64,000 nt of DNA, taken from contig NZ_CP108474.1 of NCBI RefSeq assembly GCF_036226445.1, positions 2,170,001-2,234,000 on the forward strand, written 5' to 3'. Source of the DNA: Streptomyces sp. NBC_01255 (GTDB lineage: Bacteria > Actinomycetota > Actinomycetes > Streptomycetales > Streptomycetaceae). The position numbers and the translations under genes were made by a program. Under the pieces are notes generated by a model. The model searched no databases. It saw only the letters and a list, made by a program, of their open reading frames with translations, and was not told the origin of the DNA. Numbering within the stretch: the stretch's first letter is position 1; the number at the start of each line of letters is the position of its first letter. Positions 40,922 through 50,066 of this stretch are shown piece by piece.

Positions 40922-41316
40922 GTCGCTCTCCCCCTCTGGGTAGTTGCGGTGTCTCCAGCGCACGTAACGCGTGAGAGGTCGGACTTGTGCCCGACCTGAG
41001 GCGGAGATTTTGCCTCACATCAAGGTCTGTTACTCAATCGACACCCGTCGAGCGCTCTCACGAGTGATCGGCTTGGGGTGGCGAACCGGACCGTACACGG
41101 TCCTACGGGTGCCCTTCACAGGCGCCACCCCGTGTACTTCCCGTCATTCCGGGCCCCGGAAACCCGGACTTTTCCTGGTTTTCCGAGGGATTTCTCGGTC
41201 ACGGAGAGTGGAGGTCCGGACACCCTCTCCTGTGATCGATCACACATGAGCGTCTCAGAATCGGGGCCCGAGAATTCCGCGCAAAGCGAACGGAACCGGT
41301 CGGCTCGTGCAGTGTG
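40922..41316. other. 395-base structured intergenic region between cutS and the DUF4193 gene
   Basis: No convincing gene. It contains a long-range stem GGGGTGGCG (41075-41083) with CGCCACCCC (41123-41131) enclosing a second hairpin GGACCG/CGGTCC (41088-41103); a hairpin AGGTCGG/CCGACCT near 40977-40998; and a perfect 14-base palindrome TGTGATCGATCACA (41231-41244). It is both the 3' flank of cutS and the 5' leader of the DUF4193 gene, so it probably contains a terminator, a promoter and possibly a structured RNA. Confidence 0.55.
41231..41244. promoter_or_regulatory. Perfect palindrome resembling a Crp/Fnr site
   Basis: TGTGATCGATCACA is a 14-base perfect palindrome. It contains GTG-N6-CAC, the core I associate with streptomycete Crp sites. 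It lies about 310 bases upstream of the DUF4193 start and 73 bases beyond the cutS stop. Confidence 0.4.
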
Positions 41317-42555
41317 TCAGATCGGCAGAGTGACACGCATCACGAGACCACCGCCCTCGCGGGGCTCCGCGATGATACGGCCGCCATGGGCGCGAGCCAC
41401 GGACCGGGCGATCGACAGGCCGAGACCGACCCCCTTGTCGCTGCCGGTGCGCTCCTGCCGGAGTCTCCGGAACGGCTCGAAGAGGTTGTCGATCTCGTAC
41501 GCGGGGACCACCGGTCCCGTGTTCGAGACGACCAGGACAGCCTGGCCGTGCTGGACCTCCGTGGTGACCTCCACCCAGCCTCCTTCCGGCACGTTGTACC
41601 GCACGGCGTTCTGGAGCAGGTTCAGTGCGATCCGCTCCAGCAGGACGCCGTTGCCCTGGACCACCGCCGGAGCGCGCTCGCCCCGGATCTCGACGCCCTT
41701 GGCCACGGCCTCCGCGTGCGTCTGGTCGACCGCCCGGGAGGCGACCTCGGCGAGGTCGACGGCCTTGCGCTCGATGATCTGATTGTCGCTCCTGGCGAGC
41801 AGCAGCAGGCCCTCGACGAGCTGCTCGCTGCGCTCGTTGGTGGCGAGCAGGGTCTTGCCCAGCTGCTGGAGCGCCAGCGGGGCCTCGGGGTCCGAGGCGT
41901 GGATCTCCAGGAGCGTGCGGTTGATCGCGAGCGGGGTCCGCAGCTCGTGCGAGGCGTTCGCGACGAACCGCTGCTGGGCGGTGAAGGCCCGCTCCAGGCG
42001 CTCCAGCATCTCGTCGAAGGTGTCGGCGAGCTCCTTGAGCTCGTCGTCGGGGCCGTCCAGCTCGATCCGCCGGGACAGGTCGGAACCGGCCACCTGGCGG
42101 GCGGTCCGGGTGATGCGACCGAGCGGGGAGAGCACCCGCCCCGCCATGGCGTAGCCGAAGGCGAAGGCGATGATGCTCAGGCCGAGCAGGGCGAAGAGCG
42201 AGCGCCGCAGGAGGTCCTCCAGGGCCTGGTCGCTCTGGTATCGCAGACAGACCGACACGGCGTCGTTGAACTGCTTGCCACTGCCCTGGACGGGCAGCTC
42301 GCACCAGGAGGTGGTGGGCTGCACCTTGCCCTCGACGATCTCGAACGGCAGTTTGGCCGCGCTCTCGCCCAGCGTCTGCGCCGTGAAGAGGTAGATGATC
42401 GAGAGCAGCAGTACACCGGCGATCAGGAACATCCCGCCGTACAGCAGTGTGAGCCGTATCCGGATGGTCGGGCGCAGCAGCGGCCGGACGGGGTCCCTGG
42501 GGTCCCAGGTCGGCTTCGGCGGCGCCTGGGGGTGCGGCACTGAGGTGGTGGGCAT
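41317..42555 (-). CDS. cutS: CutS sensor histidine kinase
   Basis: A 412-residue kinase. Membrane helix 1 is at about 35-58, and an extracytoplasmic sensor of some 60 residues contains two cysteines (C85 and C103). Helix 2 is at about 119-138, followed by HAMP, the H-box ANASHELRTPLAI (H203), and N and G boxes (NLLQNAVRYN, KGVGLGLSIARS). The paired external cysteines are the hallmark of CutS, reported to relate to secretion or disulfide stress. It lies 4 bases after cutR in one operon. Confidence 0.88.
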   Translation of the reverse strand: MPTTSVPHPQAPPKPTWDPRDPVRPLLRPTIRIRLTLLYGGMFLIAGVLLLSIIYLFTAQTLGESAAKLPFEIVEGKVQPTTSWCELPVQGSGKQFNDAVSVCLRYQSDQALEDLLRRSLFALLGLSIIAFAFGYAMAGRVLSPLGRITRTARQVAGSDLSRRIELDGPDDELKELADTFDEMLERLERAFTAQQRFVANASHELRTPLAINRTLLEIHASDPEAPLALQQLGKTLLATNERSEQLVEGLLLLARSDNQIIERKAVDLAEVASRAVDQTHAEAVAKGVEIRGERAPAVVQGNGVLLERIALNLLQNAVRYNVPEGGWVEVTTEVQHGQAVLVVSNTGPVVPAYEIDNLFEPFRRLRQERTGSDKGVGLGLSIARSVARAHGGRIIAEPREGGGLVMRVTLPI

Positions 42556-42559
42556 CGGG

Positions 42560-43213
42560 TCAGATCCGGTACCCGGAGCCGGGCACGGTGACGATGACCG
42601 GGGGCTCGCCGAGCTTGCGGCGCAGGGTCATGACGGTGACGCGCACGACGTTGGTGAAGGGGTCGGTGTTCTCGTCCCAGGCCTTCTCCAGGAGCTGCTC
42701 GGCCGAGACGACGGCGCCCTCGCTGCGCATGAGGACCTCCAGGACGGCGAACTCCTTCGGCGCGAGCTGGACCTCCTTGCCCTCGCGGAAGACCTCGCGG
42801 CGGTTCGGGTCGAGCTTGATGCCGGCGCGCTCCAGGACGGGCGGCAGCGGCACCGTGGTGCGCCGGCCGAGCGCGCGCACGCGGGCGGTGAGCTCGGTGA
42901 AGGCGAACGGCTTGGGGAGGTAGTCGTCCGCGCCGAGCTCCAGGCCCTCGACGCGGTCGCTGACGTCGCCGGACGCGGTGAGCATCAGCACGCGCGTGGG
43001 CATGCCGAGCTCGACGATCTTGCGGCAGACATCGTCGCCGTGGACGAGCGGGAGGTCGCGGTCGAGGACGACGACGTCGTAGTCGTTCACCCCGATGCGC
43101 TCCAGCGCCGCGGCGCCGTCGTACACGACGTCGACGGCCATGGCCTCCCGGCGCAGTCCGGTGGCCACCGCATCGGCGAGCAGCTGCTCGTCCTCGACGA
43201 CGAGTACGCGCAC
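42560..43213 (-). CDS. cutR: CutR response regulator
   Basis: A 217-residue OmpR-family regulator from a GTG with an AAGGA site. This length equals that of known CutR. The receiver has VEDE, phospho-acceptor D51 (LDRDLPL) and K in YLPKPFA. The winged helix ends VTVPGSGYRI. In S. coelicolor the homologous pair (SCO5862/SCO5863) influences antibiotic production and the envelope/protease response. Upstream there are GTAA repeats spaced 11 bases apart (43304 and 43315) that could be an autoregulatory OmpR-type site. Confidence 0.9.
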   Translation of the reverse strand: MRVLVVEDEQLLADAVATGLRREAMAVDVVYDGAAALERIGVNDYDVVVLDRDLPLVHGDDVCRKIVELGMPTRVLMLTASGDVSDRVEGLELGADDYLPKPFAFTELTARVRALGRRTTVPLPPVLERAGIKLDPNRREVFREGKEVQLAPKEFAVLEVLMRSEGAVVSAEQLLEKAWDENTDPFTNVVRVTVMTLRRKLGEPPVIVTVPGSGYRI

Positions 43214-43597
43214 GTCGTAGTCCTTCCCTTGAGCCGCGGCCCGAAGGCGGACCGGCTGAAACCTGAGCACTGACTGTGCGTGTCCATCCTGCCCCGAACG
43301 CGCGTAAACCGGCTGTAAGACGGGTGTGCAAGGGCCGGGGCGCGGGGGTGGTGCGGAGGGGGCGTGCGGTGGGGCGCGTGACTCCGTCCGCGGTGGCCCG
43401 CGAAGAATTCACCTGATTCACGGGCCAGTTGAGGTTTCTATGAGGAAGGGGGTGGGGAGGACGTCTGCACACCCCGTGATCACGCCCTGTATGTGGCGCG
43501 CCACCTACCGCCTTCTGTCCCCCAGAGGCAGCAGTGTGTGATCCATCCACCCTCGGCACACCCCCGTGCCACCGGACCCACGACGAGGGGGCGCACG
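43214..43597. promoter_or_regulatory. 384-base divergent region upstream of cutR and a small conserved ORF
   Basis: Contains the cutRS promoter on the minus strand and that of the small ORF on the plus strand. GTAA at 43304-43307 and 43315-43318 are direct repeats on an 11-base pitch, the usual spacing for OmpR-type half-sites. No gene is convincing in it. Confidence 0.4.
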
Positions 43598-43771
43598 ATG
43601 GACGCTTTCACCGCAGGACTGCTGCACCGGATCAGGGCCGCGCAAACCGACCTCACGCGTGCTCGTGAGACGGGCGACGACTTCCTCGCGGACGTCGAGC
43701 AGGCCGAGCTGGACGACCTGCACCGCCTGGCCGCCGAGCACGGCGTGGAGGTCGCGGTGCCGGGCGTCTGA
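43598..43771 (+). CDS. Small conserved hypothetical protein (57 residues)
   Basis: A short acidic helical protein beginning MDAFTAGLLHRIRAAQTDL, with GDDFLADVEQAELDDLHRLA in the middle. The ATG follows a GAGGGGG ribosome site, and codon third positions are strongly GC-biased. A strong hairpin terminator follows. I recognise it only as a streptomycete small protein of unknown function. Confidence 0.7.
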   Translation: MDAFTAGLLHRIRAAQTDLTRARETGDDFLADVEQAELDDLHRLAAEHGVEVAVPGV

Positions 43772-43798
43772 CCGGCCCGGCCCGTACGTACACGCGTC

Positions 43799-43833
43799 GA
43801 GGGCCCCGGAGCCGTACCGGCTCCGGGGCCCTC
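43799..43833. terminator. Terminator between the small ORF and suhB
   Basis: GAGGGCCCCGGAGCC (43799-43813) pairs perfectly with 43819-43833 around GTACC. It sits between converging genes and can serve both. Confidence 0.9.
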
Positions 43834-43848
43834 GCACGTCCGGTCTCG

Positions 43849-44676
43849 CTAGTCGTGCCAGGCTCCGAGCTCCTCCAGGAGCTCCTGGAGGGGCGCGAAG
43901 ACGCCCGCGGAGGCCGCCAGGGTCAGCTCACCGGACTCCGGCTCCCCGGGTCGGCCGCCGGTCAGCGCGCCCGCCTCGCGGGCGATGAGCGCCCCCGCGG
44001 CGAGGTCCCAGGGATTGAGTCCGCGCTCGTAGTACGCGTCGAGGCGGCCCGCCGCGACGTCGCAGAGGTCGATCGCGGCCGAACCGCCCCGGCGGATGTC
44101 GCGGACGCGCGGGATCACGCGCTGGGCGACGTCGGCCTGATGGGCGCGACGGGACTGCACGTATCCGAAGCCCGTGCCCACGAGGGCCTGGTCGAGCTCG
44201 GGCGACGGGCGGACGGCGAGGCGCCGCTCCCCCGCGTACGCGCCGCCGCCGAGGACCGCCCGGTACGTCTCGCCGCGCATCGGCGCCTCGACCACGCCGA
44301 CCACGGTCTCGCCGTCCCGCTCGGCGGCGATCGAGACCGCCCAGGTGGGCAGGCCGTAGAGGTAGTTCACGGTGCCGTCGAGCGGGTCGATCACCCAGCG
44401 GATCCCGCTCGTGCCGGGGCTCGACGCGCCCTCCTCGCCGAGGAAGCCGTCCTGCGGGCGGTGCTCGGAGAGGAAGCCGGTGATCAGCTTCTCGGCGGCG
44501 ATGTCCATCTCGGTGACGACGTCGATGGGGCTCGACTTGGTCATCGCCACGGCCAGGTCGTCCGGCCGGCCGTCGCGCAGCAGCGCGCCGGCCCGCCGTG
44601 CGGCCTCCAGGCCGAGGTCGAGCAGTTCGGCGAGTAGCGGGTCGCTCACGTCGTTCACGCCGTTCAGGTCGGTCAC
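43849..44676 (-). CDS. suhB: Inositol-1-monophosphatase family protein (SuhB-like)
   Basis: A 275-residue lithium-sensitive-type phosphatase. Metal-binding motifs are present: FLGEEG, WVIDPLDGTVNYLYG and LNPWDLAAGALIAREAG. It hydrolyses inositol phosphate or related sugar phosphates. Start is the GTG at 44676, behind GGAG and 10 bases after the hemH stop, so the two are one operon. Position corresponds to suhB (Rv2701c). Confidence 0.9.
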   Translation of the reverse strand: MTDLNGVNDVSDPLLAELLDLGLEAARRAGALLRDGRPDDLAVAMTKSSPIDVVTEMDIAAEKLITGFLSEHRPQDGFLGEEGASSPGTSGIRWVIDPLDGTVNYLYGLPTWAVSIAAERDGETVVGVVEAPMRGETYRAVLGGGAYAGERRLAVRPSPELDQALVGTGFGYVQSRRAHQADVAQRVIPRVRDIRRGGSAAIDLCDVAAGRLDAYYERGLNPWDLAAGALIAREAGALTGGRPGEPESGELTLAASAGVFAPLQELLEELGAWHD

Positions 44677-44686
44677 AGGGGGCTCC

Positions 44687-45814
44687 TTACGCGTACGGGC
44701 TGTCGGCACCGGCCGCCGCCGGCCGCTCCGCCCTGGCCGGGCAGCAACCGATCGGGCACAGGTCGTGGGAGGCGCCGAGAGCGCCCAGGGCACACCGCTC
44801 CACCCGGGTGCCCCGCTCGCCCGCGGCACGCTCCAGGACGAGGTCGCGGACGGCCGCGGCGAAGCGCGGGTCGGCCCCGACGGTCGCCGAGCGCCGGACG
44901 GGCAGGACGAGCTCGGCCGCCTTGGCCGTGGCCTCCGTGTCGAGGTCGTAGAGGACCTCCATGTGGTCGGAGACGAAGCCGATGGGGACCATCACGGCCG
45001 CGGGCACCCCGGCGCCGTGCAGCTCCTCCAGGTGGTCGCAGATGTCGGGCTCCAGCCACGGGATGTGCGGTGCGCCGCTGCGGGACTGGTAGACGAGCTT
45101 CCAGGGGTACGCGACGCCGGTCGCCTCACGGACCGCCTCGACGATCACCCGTGCCACGTCGAGGTGCTGCCGCACGTAGGCACCGCCCTCGCCGTGCTCG
45201 GCGACCGGCCCGGAGCTGTCGGCGGCGGAGTCGGGGATGGAGTGCGTGGTGAGGGCGAGGTGGGCCCCGTCGCGCACGGACGGGTCGAGGTCGGCGAGGG
45301 AGGCGAGGACGCCCTCGACCATGGGCTCGACGAAGCCGGGGTGGTTGAAGTAGTGCCGGAGCTTGTCGACGCGGGGCAGCGGGAGCCCCTCCGCCTCCAG
45401 GGTGGCGAGCGCGTCGGCGAGGTTCTCGCGGTACTGGCGGCAGCCGGAGTAGGAGGCGTACGCGCTGGTGGTGAGGACGGCGATGTGGCGCCGGCCGTCG
45501 GTGATCATCTCGCGGAGCGTGTCGGTGAGGTACGGCGCCCAGTTCCGGTTTCCCCAGTAGACCGGGAGGCCGAGGCCGGCCTCCGCGAAGTCCGTCCGCA
45601 GCGCGTCGAGCAGCGCGCGGTTCTGGTCGTTGATCGGGCTGACGCCGCCGAACAGGAAGTAGTGCTGCCCCACTTCCTTGAGCCGTTCCTTCGGAATGCC
45701 GCGGCCGCGCGTCACGTTCTCCAGGAACGGGACCACGTCGTCCGGGCCCTCGGGGCCGCCGAACGAGAGCAGCAGCAGGGCGTCGTACGGGGCGGGATCG
45801 TGCTGATCGGACAT
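44687..45814 (-). CDS. hemH: Ferrochelatase (coproporphyrin ferrochelatase in actinobacteria)
   Basis: A 375-residue chelatase. It has the N-terminal [38 protein letters not shown], and the catalytic-His region [30 protein letters not shown] and the Glu-containing [20 protein letters not shown] follow. A Cys-rich C-terminal end ([19 protein letters not shown]) may hold an iron-sulfur cluster, as in actinobacterial enzymes. In this phylum the enzyme acts on coproporphyrin III in the coproporphyrin-dependent heme pathway. Confidence 0.93.
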   Translation of the reverse strand: MSDQHDPAPYDALLLLSFGGPEGPDDVVPFLENVTRGRGIPKERLKEVGQHYFLFGGVSPINDQNRALLDALRTDFAEAGLGLPVYWGNRNWAPYLTDTLREMITDGRRHIAVLTTSAYASYSGCRQYRENLADALATLEAEGLPLPRVDKLRHYFNHPGFVEPMVEGVLASLADLDPSVRDGAHLALTTHSIPDSAADSSGPVAEHGEGGAYVRQHLDVARVIVEAVREATGVAYPWKLVYQSRSGAPHIPWLEPDICDHLEELHGAGVPAAVMVPIGFVSDHMEVLYDLDTEATAKAAELVLPVRRSATVGADPRFAAAVRDLVLERAAGERGTRVERCALGALGASHDLCPIGCCPARAERPAAAGADSPYA

Positions 45815-45967
45815 GGCACCGATCCTCCCACCCGCCTCCGGCGGTGGGGGGCTCGGCCCGACCGACGGCGTCCGGCGGCGGGTACTCGTCCTGATTCAGG
45901 GTGCTCGTCCGAAAAAGGGGGATGACCGATCGACTTCAACACCGTAGGCTTTAGCTATTAATTACAC
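45815..45967. promoter_or_regulatory. Divergent promoter region of hemH and the MFS gene
   Basis: 153 bases. The last 30 before the MFS GTG are AT-rich (TAGGCTTTAGCTATTAATTA) and contain -10-like hexamers but no ribosome site. The MFS mRNA may therefore be leaderless. Confidence 0.45.
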
Positions 45968-47287
45968 GTGTTGAGTCGTCGCGCGGAGCCCGCTCCGGAG
46001 CACGGAGATCCGGAGAGCCTCTTGCCCAGCCCCTACCGCGCGATCTTCGCAGCGCCCGGAACGACCTCGTTCTCCGTCGCCGGTCTCCTCGGCCGCATGC
46101 CGCTGTCCATGATGGGCATCGGCGTCGTCACCATGATTTCCCAGGTCACCGGCAGGTACGGCCTCGCCGGCGCGCTCTCGGCGATGCTCGCGATGTCCGC
46201 CGCCGTCCTCGGCCCCCTGGTCTCGCGGCTGGTCGACCGCCACGGACAGCGCAAGGTGCTCCGCCCTGTGACGCTGATCTCGCTCGCCGGTGCCGCCGGA
46301 CTCCTCGTCTGCGTCCAGCAGAAGAGCCCGGACTGGACGCTCTTCGTCTTCACGGCCGTCATCGGCGTCGTGCCGAGCATCGGGGCGATGACCCGGTCCC
46401 GGTGGGCGGAGATCTACCGGGGCGACGAGCGGCGCCTGCACACCGCGTACTCGTGGGAGTCGATCGTCGACGAGGTGTGCTTCATCTTCGGTCCGATCAT
46501 CTCCATCGGCCTTTCGACGACCTGGTTCCCCGAGGCCGGCCCGCTGTTCGCCGGGGTGTTCCTGGCCATCGGCGTCTTCTGGCTGACCTCGCAGCGCGCG
46601 ACGGAGCCCGTGCCGCACCCGCGGGAGAGCGGCGAGAAGAGCGTGTCCGCGCTCCGTTCCCCCGGCCTCCAGGTCCTGGCCCTCGCCTTCGTCGCCACCG
46701 GAGCCATCTTCGGCTCCGTGGACGTGGTGACCGTGGCCTTCGCCGAGGAGCAGGGGCACAAGGCGGCCGCGAGCCTCGTCCTGGCCGTCTACGCGCTGGG
46801 CTCCTGCCTCGCCGGCGCCGTCTTCGGCCTCCTGCACCTCAAGGGCGAGCCGTCCCGGCGCTGGCTCCTGGGCGTCTGCGCGATGGCCGTGAGTATGATC
46901 CCCCTCCTACTGGCCGGGAACTTGCCGTTGCTGGCCGTGGCGCTCTTTGTCGCGGGCCTGTCCATCGCACCGACGATGGTGACCACGATGGCCCTCGTCG
47001 AAGCGCACGTACCGCGCACCAAGCTGACCGAGGGCATGACCTGGACGGGTACCGGGCTCGCGGTCGGCGTGGCGCTCGGCTCCTCGGCCGCCGGCTGGGT
47101 GGTCGACGCGTCCGGGGCCGAAGCGGGGTACGTGGTGCCCGTCGTCTCGGGTGCGGTCGCGGTCGCGGTGGGTCTCCTCGGACACCGCCGGCTGCGCAAG
47201 CCGGCACCGGACCGGGAGGGGAAGCGTGAGCGGGACGACAACAGCGGGCTCGGGGAGCACCAGGACGGCGAGCAGCCCGTGGCGTAA
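45968..47287 (+). CDS. MFS transporter
   Basis: A 439-residue major facilitator with about 12 membrane helices. The helix 2-3 loop motif is SRLVDRHGQRKVLRP, and the central cytoplasmic loop falls near residue 215. It resembles the sugar-efflux/drug-efflux group without a close match. The GTG start has no ribosome site and an AT-rich promoter-like sequence directly upstream. Its last 62 bases overlap the next gene, suggesting coupling with the FAD oxidase. Confidence 0.85.
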   Translation: MLSRRAEPAPEHGDPESLLPSPYRAIFAAPGTTSFSVAGLLGRMPLSMMGIGVVTMISQVTGRYGLAGALSAMLAMSAAVLGPLVSRLVDRHGQRKVLRPVTLISLAGAAGLLVCVQQKSPDWTLFVFTAVIGVVPSIGAMTRSRWAEIYRGDERRLHTAYSWESIVDEVCFIFGPIISIGLSTTWFPEAGPLFAGVFLAIGVFWLTSQRATEPVPHPRESGEKSVSALRSPGLQVLALAFVATGAIFGSVDVVTVAFAEEQGHKAAASLVLAVYALGSCLAGAVFGLLHLKGEPSRRWLLGVCAMAVSMIPLLLAGNLPLLAVALFVAGLSIAPTMVTTMALVEAHVPRTKLTEGMTWTGTGLAVGVALGSSAAGWVVDASGAEAGYVVPVVSGAVAVAVGLLGHRRLRKPAPDREGKRERDDNSGLGEHQDGEQPVA

Positions 47288-48566
47288 CTGGGCGGGGAAC
47301 GTCACCTCCCGTCCGGTACGGGAGGTGAGCCCGGCCTCGGCCGAGGAGCTCGCCGAGGTGGTGCGCAAGGCGGCCGCGGACGGCCTGCGCGTGAAGACGG
47401 TCGGTACCGGCCATTCCTTCACCTCGATCGCGGCCACCGACGGCGTGCTGATCCGGCCGGGGCTGCTGACCGGGATCCGGCGGCTCGACCGCGAGGCGAT
47501 GACCGTCACGGTCGAATCGGGCACTCCGCTCAAGCGGCTCAACGTGGCGCTGGCCCGGGAGGGCCTGTCGCTCACGAACATGGGCGACATCATGGAGCAG
47601 ACCGTCGCCGGGGCCACCTCCACGGGCACGCACGGCACGGGCCGCGACTCCGCCTCGATAGCGGCGCAGATCCGCGAGCTGGAGCTGGTCACGGCGGACG
47701 GGCAGCTGCTGACGTGCTCGGAGAAGGAGAATCCGGAGGTCTTCGCGGCCGCCCGGATCGGGCTCGGCGCCCTCGGTGTGGTCACGGCGATCACCTTCGC
47801 GGTGGAGCCGGTCTTCCTGCTCACCGCGCGCGAGGAGCCGATGACCTTCGACCGGGTCGCCTCGGAGTTCGACGCGCTGCACGCGGAGAACGAGCACTTC
47901 GAGTTCTACTGGTTCCCTCACACGGACAACTGCAACACCAAGCGCAACAACCGCAGCGCGGGCCCCGCCGCCCCTCCCGGGAAGGTGAGCGGCTGGATCG
48001 AGGACGAGCTCCTCTCCAACGGGCTGTTCCAGGTGGCCTGCTCGGTGGGCCGCGCGGTCCCGCCGGTCATCCCGTCGATCGCCAAGGTCTCCAGCCGGGC
48101 CCTGTCGGCCCGTACCTACACCGACATCCCGTACAAGGTCTTCACCTCGCCGCGCCGGGTGCGCTTCCTGGAGATGGAGTACGCGCTGCCGCGTGAGGCC
48201 GCGGTCGACGCGCTGCGCGAGGTCAAGGAGATGGTCGAGCGCTCACCGCTCAAGGTGAGCTTCCCGGTGGAGGTGCGCACCGCCCCCTCGGACGACATCG
48301 CGCTGTCCACGGCCTCCGGGCGGGAGACCGCCTACATCGCCGTGCACCTCTACAAGGGGACGCCCCACCGCGCGTACTTCACCGCGGTGGAGCGCATCAT
48401 GACGGCGCACGGGGGGCGTCCCCACTGGGGCAAGGTCCACACCCGTGACGCCGCCTACTTCTCCGAGGTCTACCCGCGCTTCGCCGAGTTCACGGCGCTG
48501 CGCGACCGGCTGGACCCGGACCGGCTCTTCGCCAACGACTATCTGCGCCGGGTCCTGGGCGACTGA
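47226..48566 (+). CDS. FAD-linked D-arabinono-1,4-lactone oxidase-like protein
   Basis: A 446-residue VAO-type flavoprotein. The FAD domain carries VKTVGTGHSFTS, where the His is in the position for covalent FAD in aldonolactone oxidases, then GATSTGTHGTG. The C-terminal ALO domain contains GRPHWGKVH and ends RLDPDRLFANDYLRRVLG. The GTG start has a GGAGGGG site inside the MFS gene. The family oxidises aldonolactones or alditols; sequence alone does not separate xylitol/sorbitol oxidase from lactone oxidase. Confidence 0.87.
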   Translation: MSGTTTAGSGSTRTASSPWRNWAGNVTSRPVREVSPASAEELAEVVRKAAADGLRVKTVGTGHSFTSIAATDGVLIRPGLLTGIRRLDREAMTVTVESGTPLKRLNVALAREGLSLTNMGDIMEQTVAGATSTGTHGTGRDSASIAAQIRELELVTADGQLLTCSEKENPEVFAAARIGLGALGVVTAITFAVEPVFLLTAREEPMTFDRVASEFDALHAENEHFEFYWFPHTDNCNTKRNNRSAGPAAPPGKVSGWIEDELLSNGLFQVACSVGRAVPPVIPSIAKVSSRALSARTYTDIPYKVFTSPRRVRFLEMEYALPREAAVDALREVKEMVERSPLKVSFPVEVRTAPSDDIALSTASGRETAYIAVHLYKGTPHRAYFTAVERIMTAHGGRPHWGKVHTRDAAYFSEVYPRFAEFTALRDRLDPDRLFANDYLRRVLGD

Positions 48567-48569
48567 CGG

Positions 48570-49604
48570 TCACCCGGCGGCGCCCGTGGCGGGCGCCGAC
48601 GGCGTCCCCGGATCGGCGGCGCCGGTGGTCGGGGCCTCGGTCGGCGCGGTCGGCGGCGCGGCAGGATCCGTGGGCTCCGTCGGGGCCGTGGGCTCGGCCG
48701 GCTCCGTCGGGTCGGTCGGGTCGGTCGTGGGGCCGGTCGGCGTCGGGGTGGGCGTCGACCCGCCGTCGGTGGAGCCCCCGGTCGTCGACTCCGGGTCGGG
48801 CGTCGCGGTGCCGGTCCCGCCGGTGCCCGGGTCGCCCGGGTCCGGTGTGGCGCCCGTCGCGGGGGTGCCGTCGCCGCCCTCCCGCTGTCCGGTGTCGCCG
48901 GCGGATCCGGACGGCGTCGGCGCGGGGTTCTCGTCCCGGTCCGGCGCGTCCTGCCCGGAGCTCCCGCCACGGCTGACGACGGAGCCGAAGGTGGTGGTCC
49001 CCTGGGTGCCGCTGAAGTCCTGGCCGGAGACCAGCTCGTAGGCCGTGATGCCGCCCATGGTGACGCCGAAGACCAGGGCCGCGGCGATCATCGGGCGCTT
49101 CCAGCCGCGGACGCGGGTGCCGTGCGTGGTCGCCGCGCCGAACTCCTCGTCGGCCTGCTCGCCGCCCGGGACCGCGTACGCCCCGGGGCGCGTGATCGTG
49201 CCGAGCATCATCGTCTGCCGGTCCCCGTCCCCCGCCGTACGCGCGGCCGGGAACGGCACCTGACGGGCCTTGGGCTTGGCGGCGGCGGTCGCGTCGCGCA
49301 CCTGCTCGCCCGTGCGCTTGAACAGGTGCTGGAACAGCGGACCGCCGCAGGTGGCGATGATGCTGATCATGCCGGCGCCGACGATCGTGCCGTACACGCC
49401 GAGGGTGGAGGCGAGCTTGGCGGCGATGACCGCGGCCAGGGCACTGCCCGAGACCTGGGCCACGCTCAGGTCGATCCTTCTCCTGCCGCGATCGCTCTCC
49501 CCCGTGATGCTCGTCCCCTGTCCCACCTCCGTCTTCTCCGGATTCTCCGGCTCGTCCGTGTCGGTCTCCGGCCTGTGACGCATCTCCGACCCCTGATGAC
49601 TCAT
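48570..49604 (-). CDS. Membrane protein with proline/threonine-rich C-terminal tail
   Basis: A 344-residue protein with a charged N-terminal cytosolic segment. A hydrophobic region (SGSALAAVIAAKLASTLGVYG, IVGAGMISIIATCGGPLF) lies at about 50-95 and a second membrane helix (RPMIAAALVFGVTMGGITAYEL) at about 170-190. A tail of about 150 residues follows, almost all Pro, Thr, Ser, Gly, Glu and Asp, ending in TEPTDP/TEAPT-type repeats. The tail is probably outside the membrane, perhaps spanning the wall. I use the ATG at MSHQGSEM. No named family is recognised. Confidence 0.75.
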   Translation of the reverse strand: MSHQGSEMRHRPETDTDEPENPEKTEVGQGTSITGESDRGRRRIDLSVAQVSGSALAAVIAAKLASTLGVYGTIVGAGMISIIATCGGPLFQHLFKRTGEQVRDATAAAKPKARQVPFPAARTAGDGDRQTMMLGTITRPGAYAVPGGEQADEEFGAATTHGTRVRGWKRPMIAAALVFGVTMGGITAYELVSGQDFSGTQGTTTFGSVVSRGGSSGQDAPDRDENPAPTPSGSAGDTGQREGGDGTPATGATPDPGDPGTGGTGTATPDPESTTGGSTDGGSTPTPTPTGPTTDPTDPTEPAEPTAPTEPTDPAAPPTAPTEAPTTGAADPGTPSAPATGAAG

Positions 49605-50066
49605 CCGTTCGCCTTGCACTCAGAAGGGACAAATGGGCGGAGGTAATAGTTCCGCTTCTGCCGGTTCTGTGAAGAGGGACACGTAAGGGGGAAGATCGCG
49701 GAGACTCAACTCCCGTACCGCCCGAGAAGTTGGGCGGCGCGCCGGTCCACCCAAGTGGCCCGAATGGAGTACATTGGCGAACCCTGGGTCCGGACGCCTT
49801 CACGGGTGCCCGGGATCGGGGAGGGGGCCGAACGCGGCACTCGAACCGGCGGCGTCGCGCACCGCACGGAGACCCGCTGCACAGCGTGACCGTCAGTCAC
49901 TCTGAGTGGCGAACAGGTAACCGTGCCATAACGACGCCCCAGGGTCCATGCCCGACACGCCGGGCAACTCGGCAAGGTAGTGGCAGGCTGCACCCGGGCA
50001 GGCCACACTCGACTAGCGGAAGCAGCGACGCACGTGACGTCGGCAGGCACCACCCGGGAGGTCCCC
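49605..50066. promoter_or_regulatory. 462-base divergent region upstream of sepH
   Basis: Contains the promoters of sepH and of the divergent membrane-protein gene. I saw several GC-rich inverted repeats around 49790-49860 (for example CGGGTGCCCGGG) but no ORF with a plausible start and no riboswitch I can name. The sepH ATG has a GGGAGG site. Confidence 0.4.

Noticed and set aside
49605..50066. A riboswitch or small gene upstream of sepH
   Set aside because: GC-rich inverted repeats are present but match no element I know, and no ORF has a credible start.
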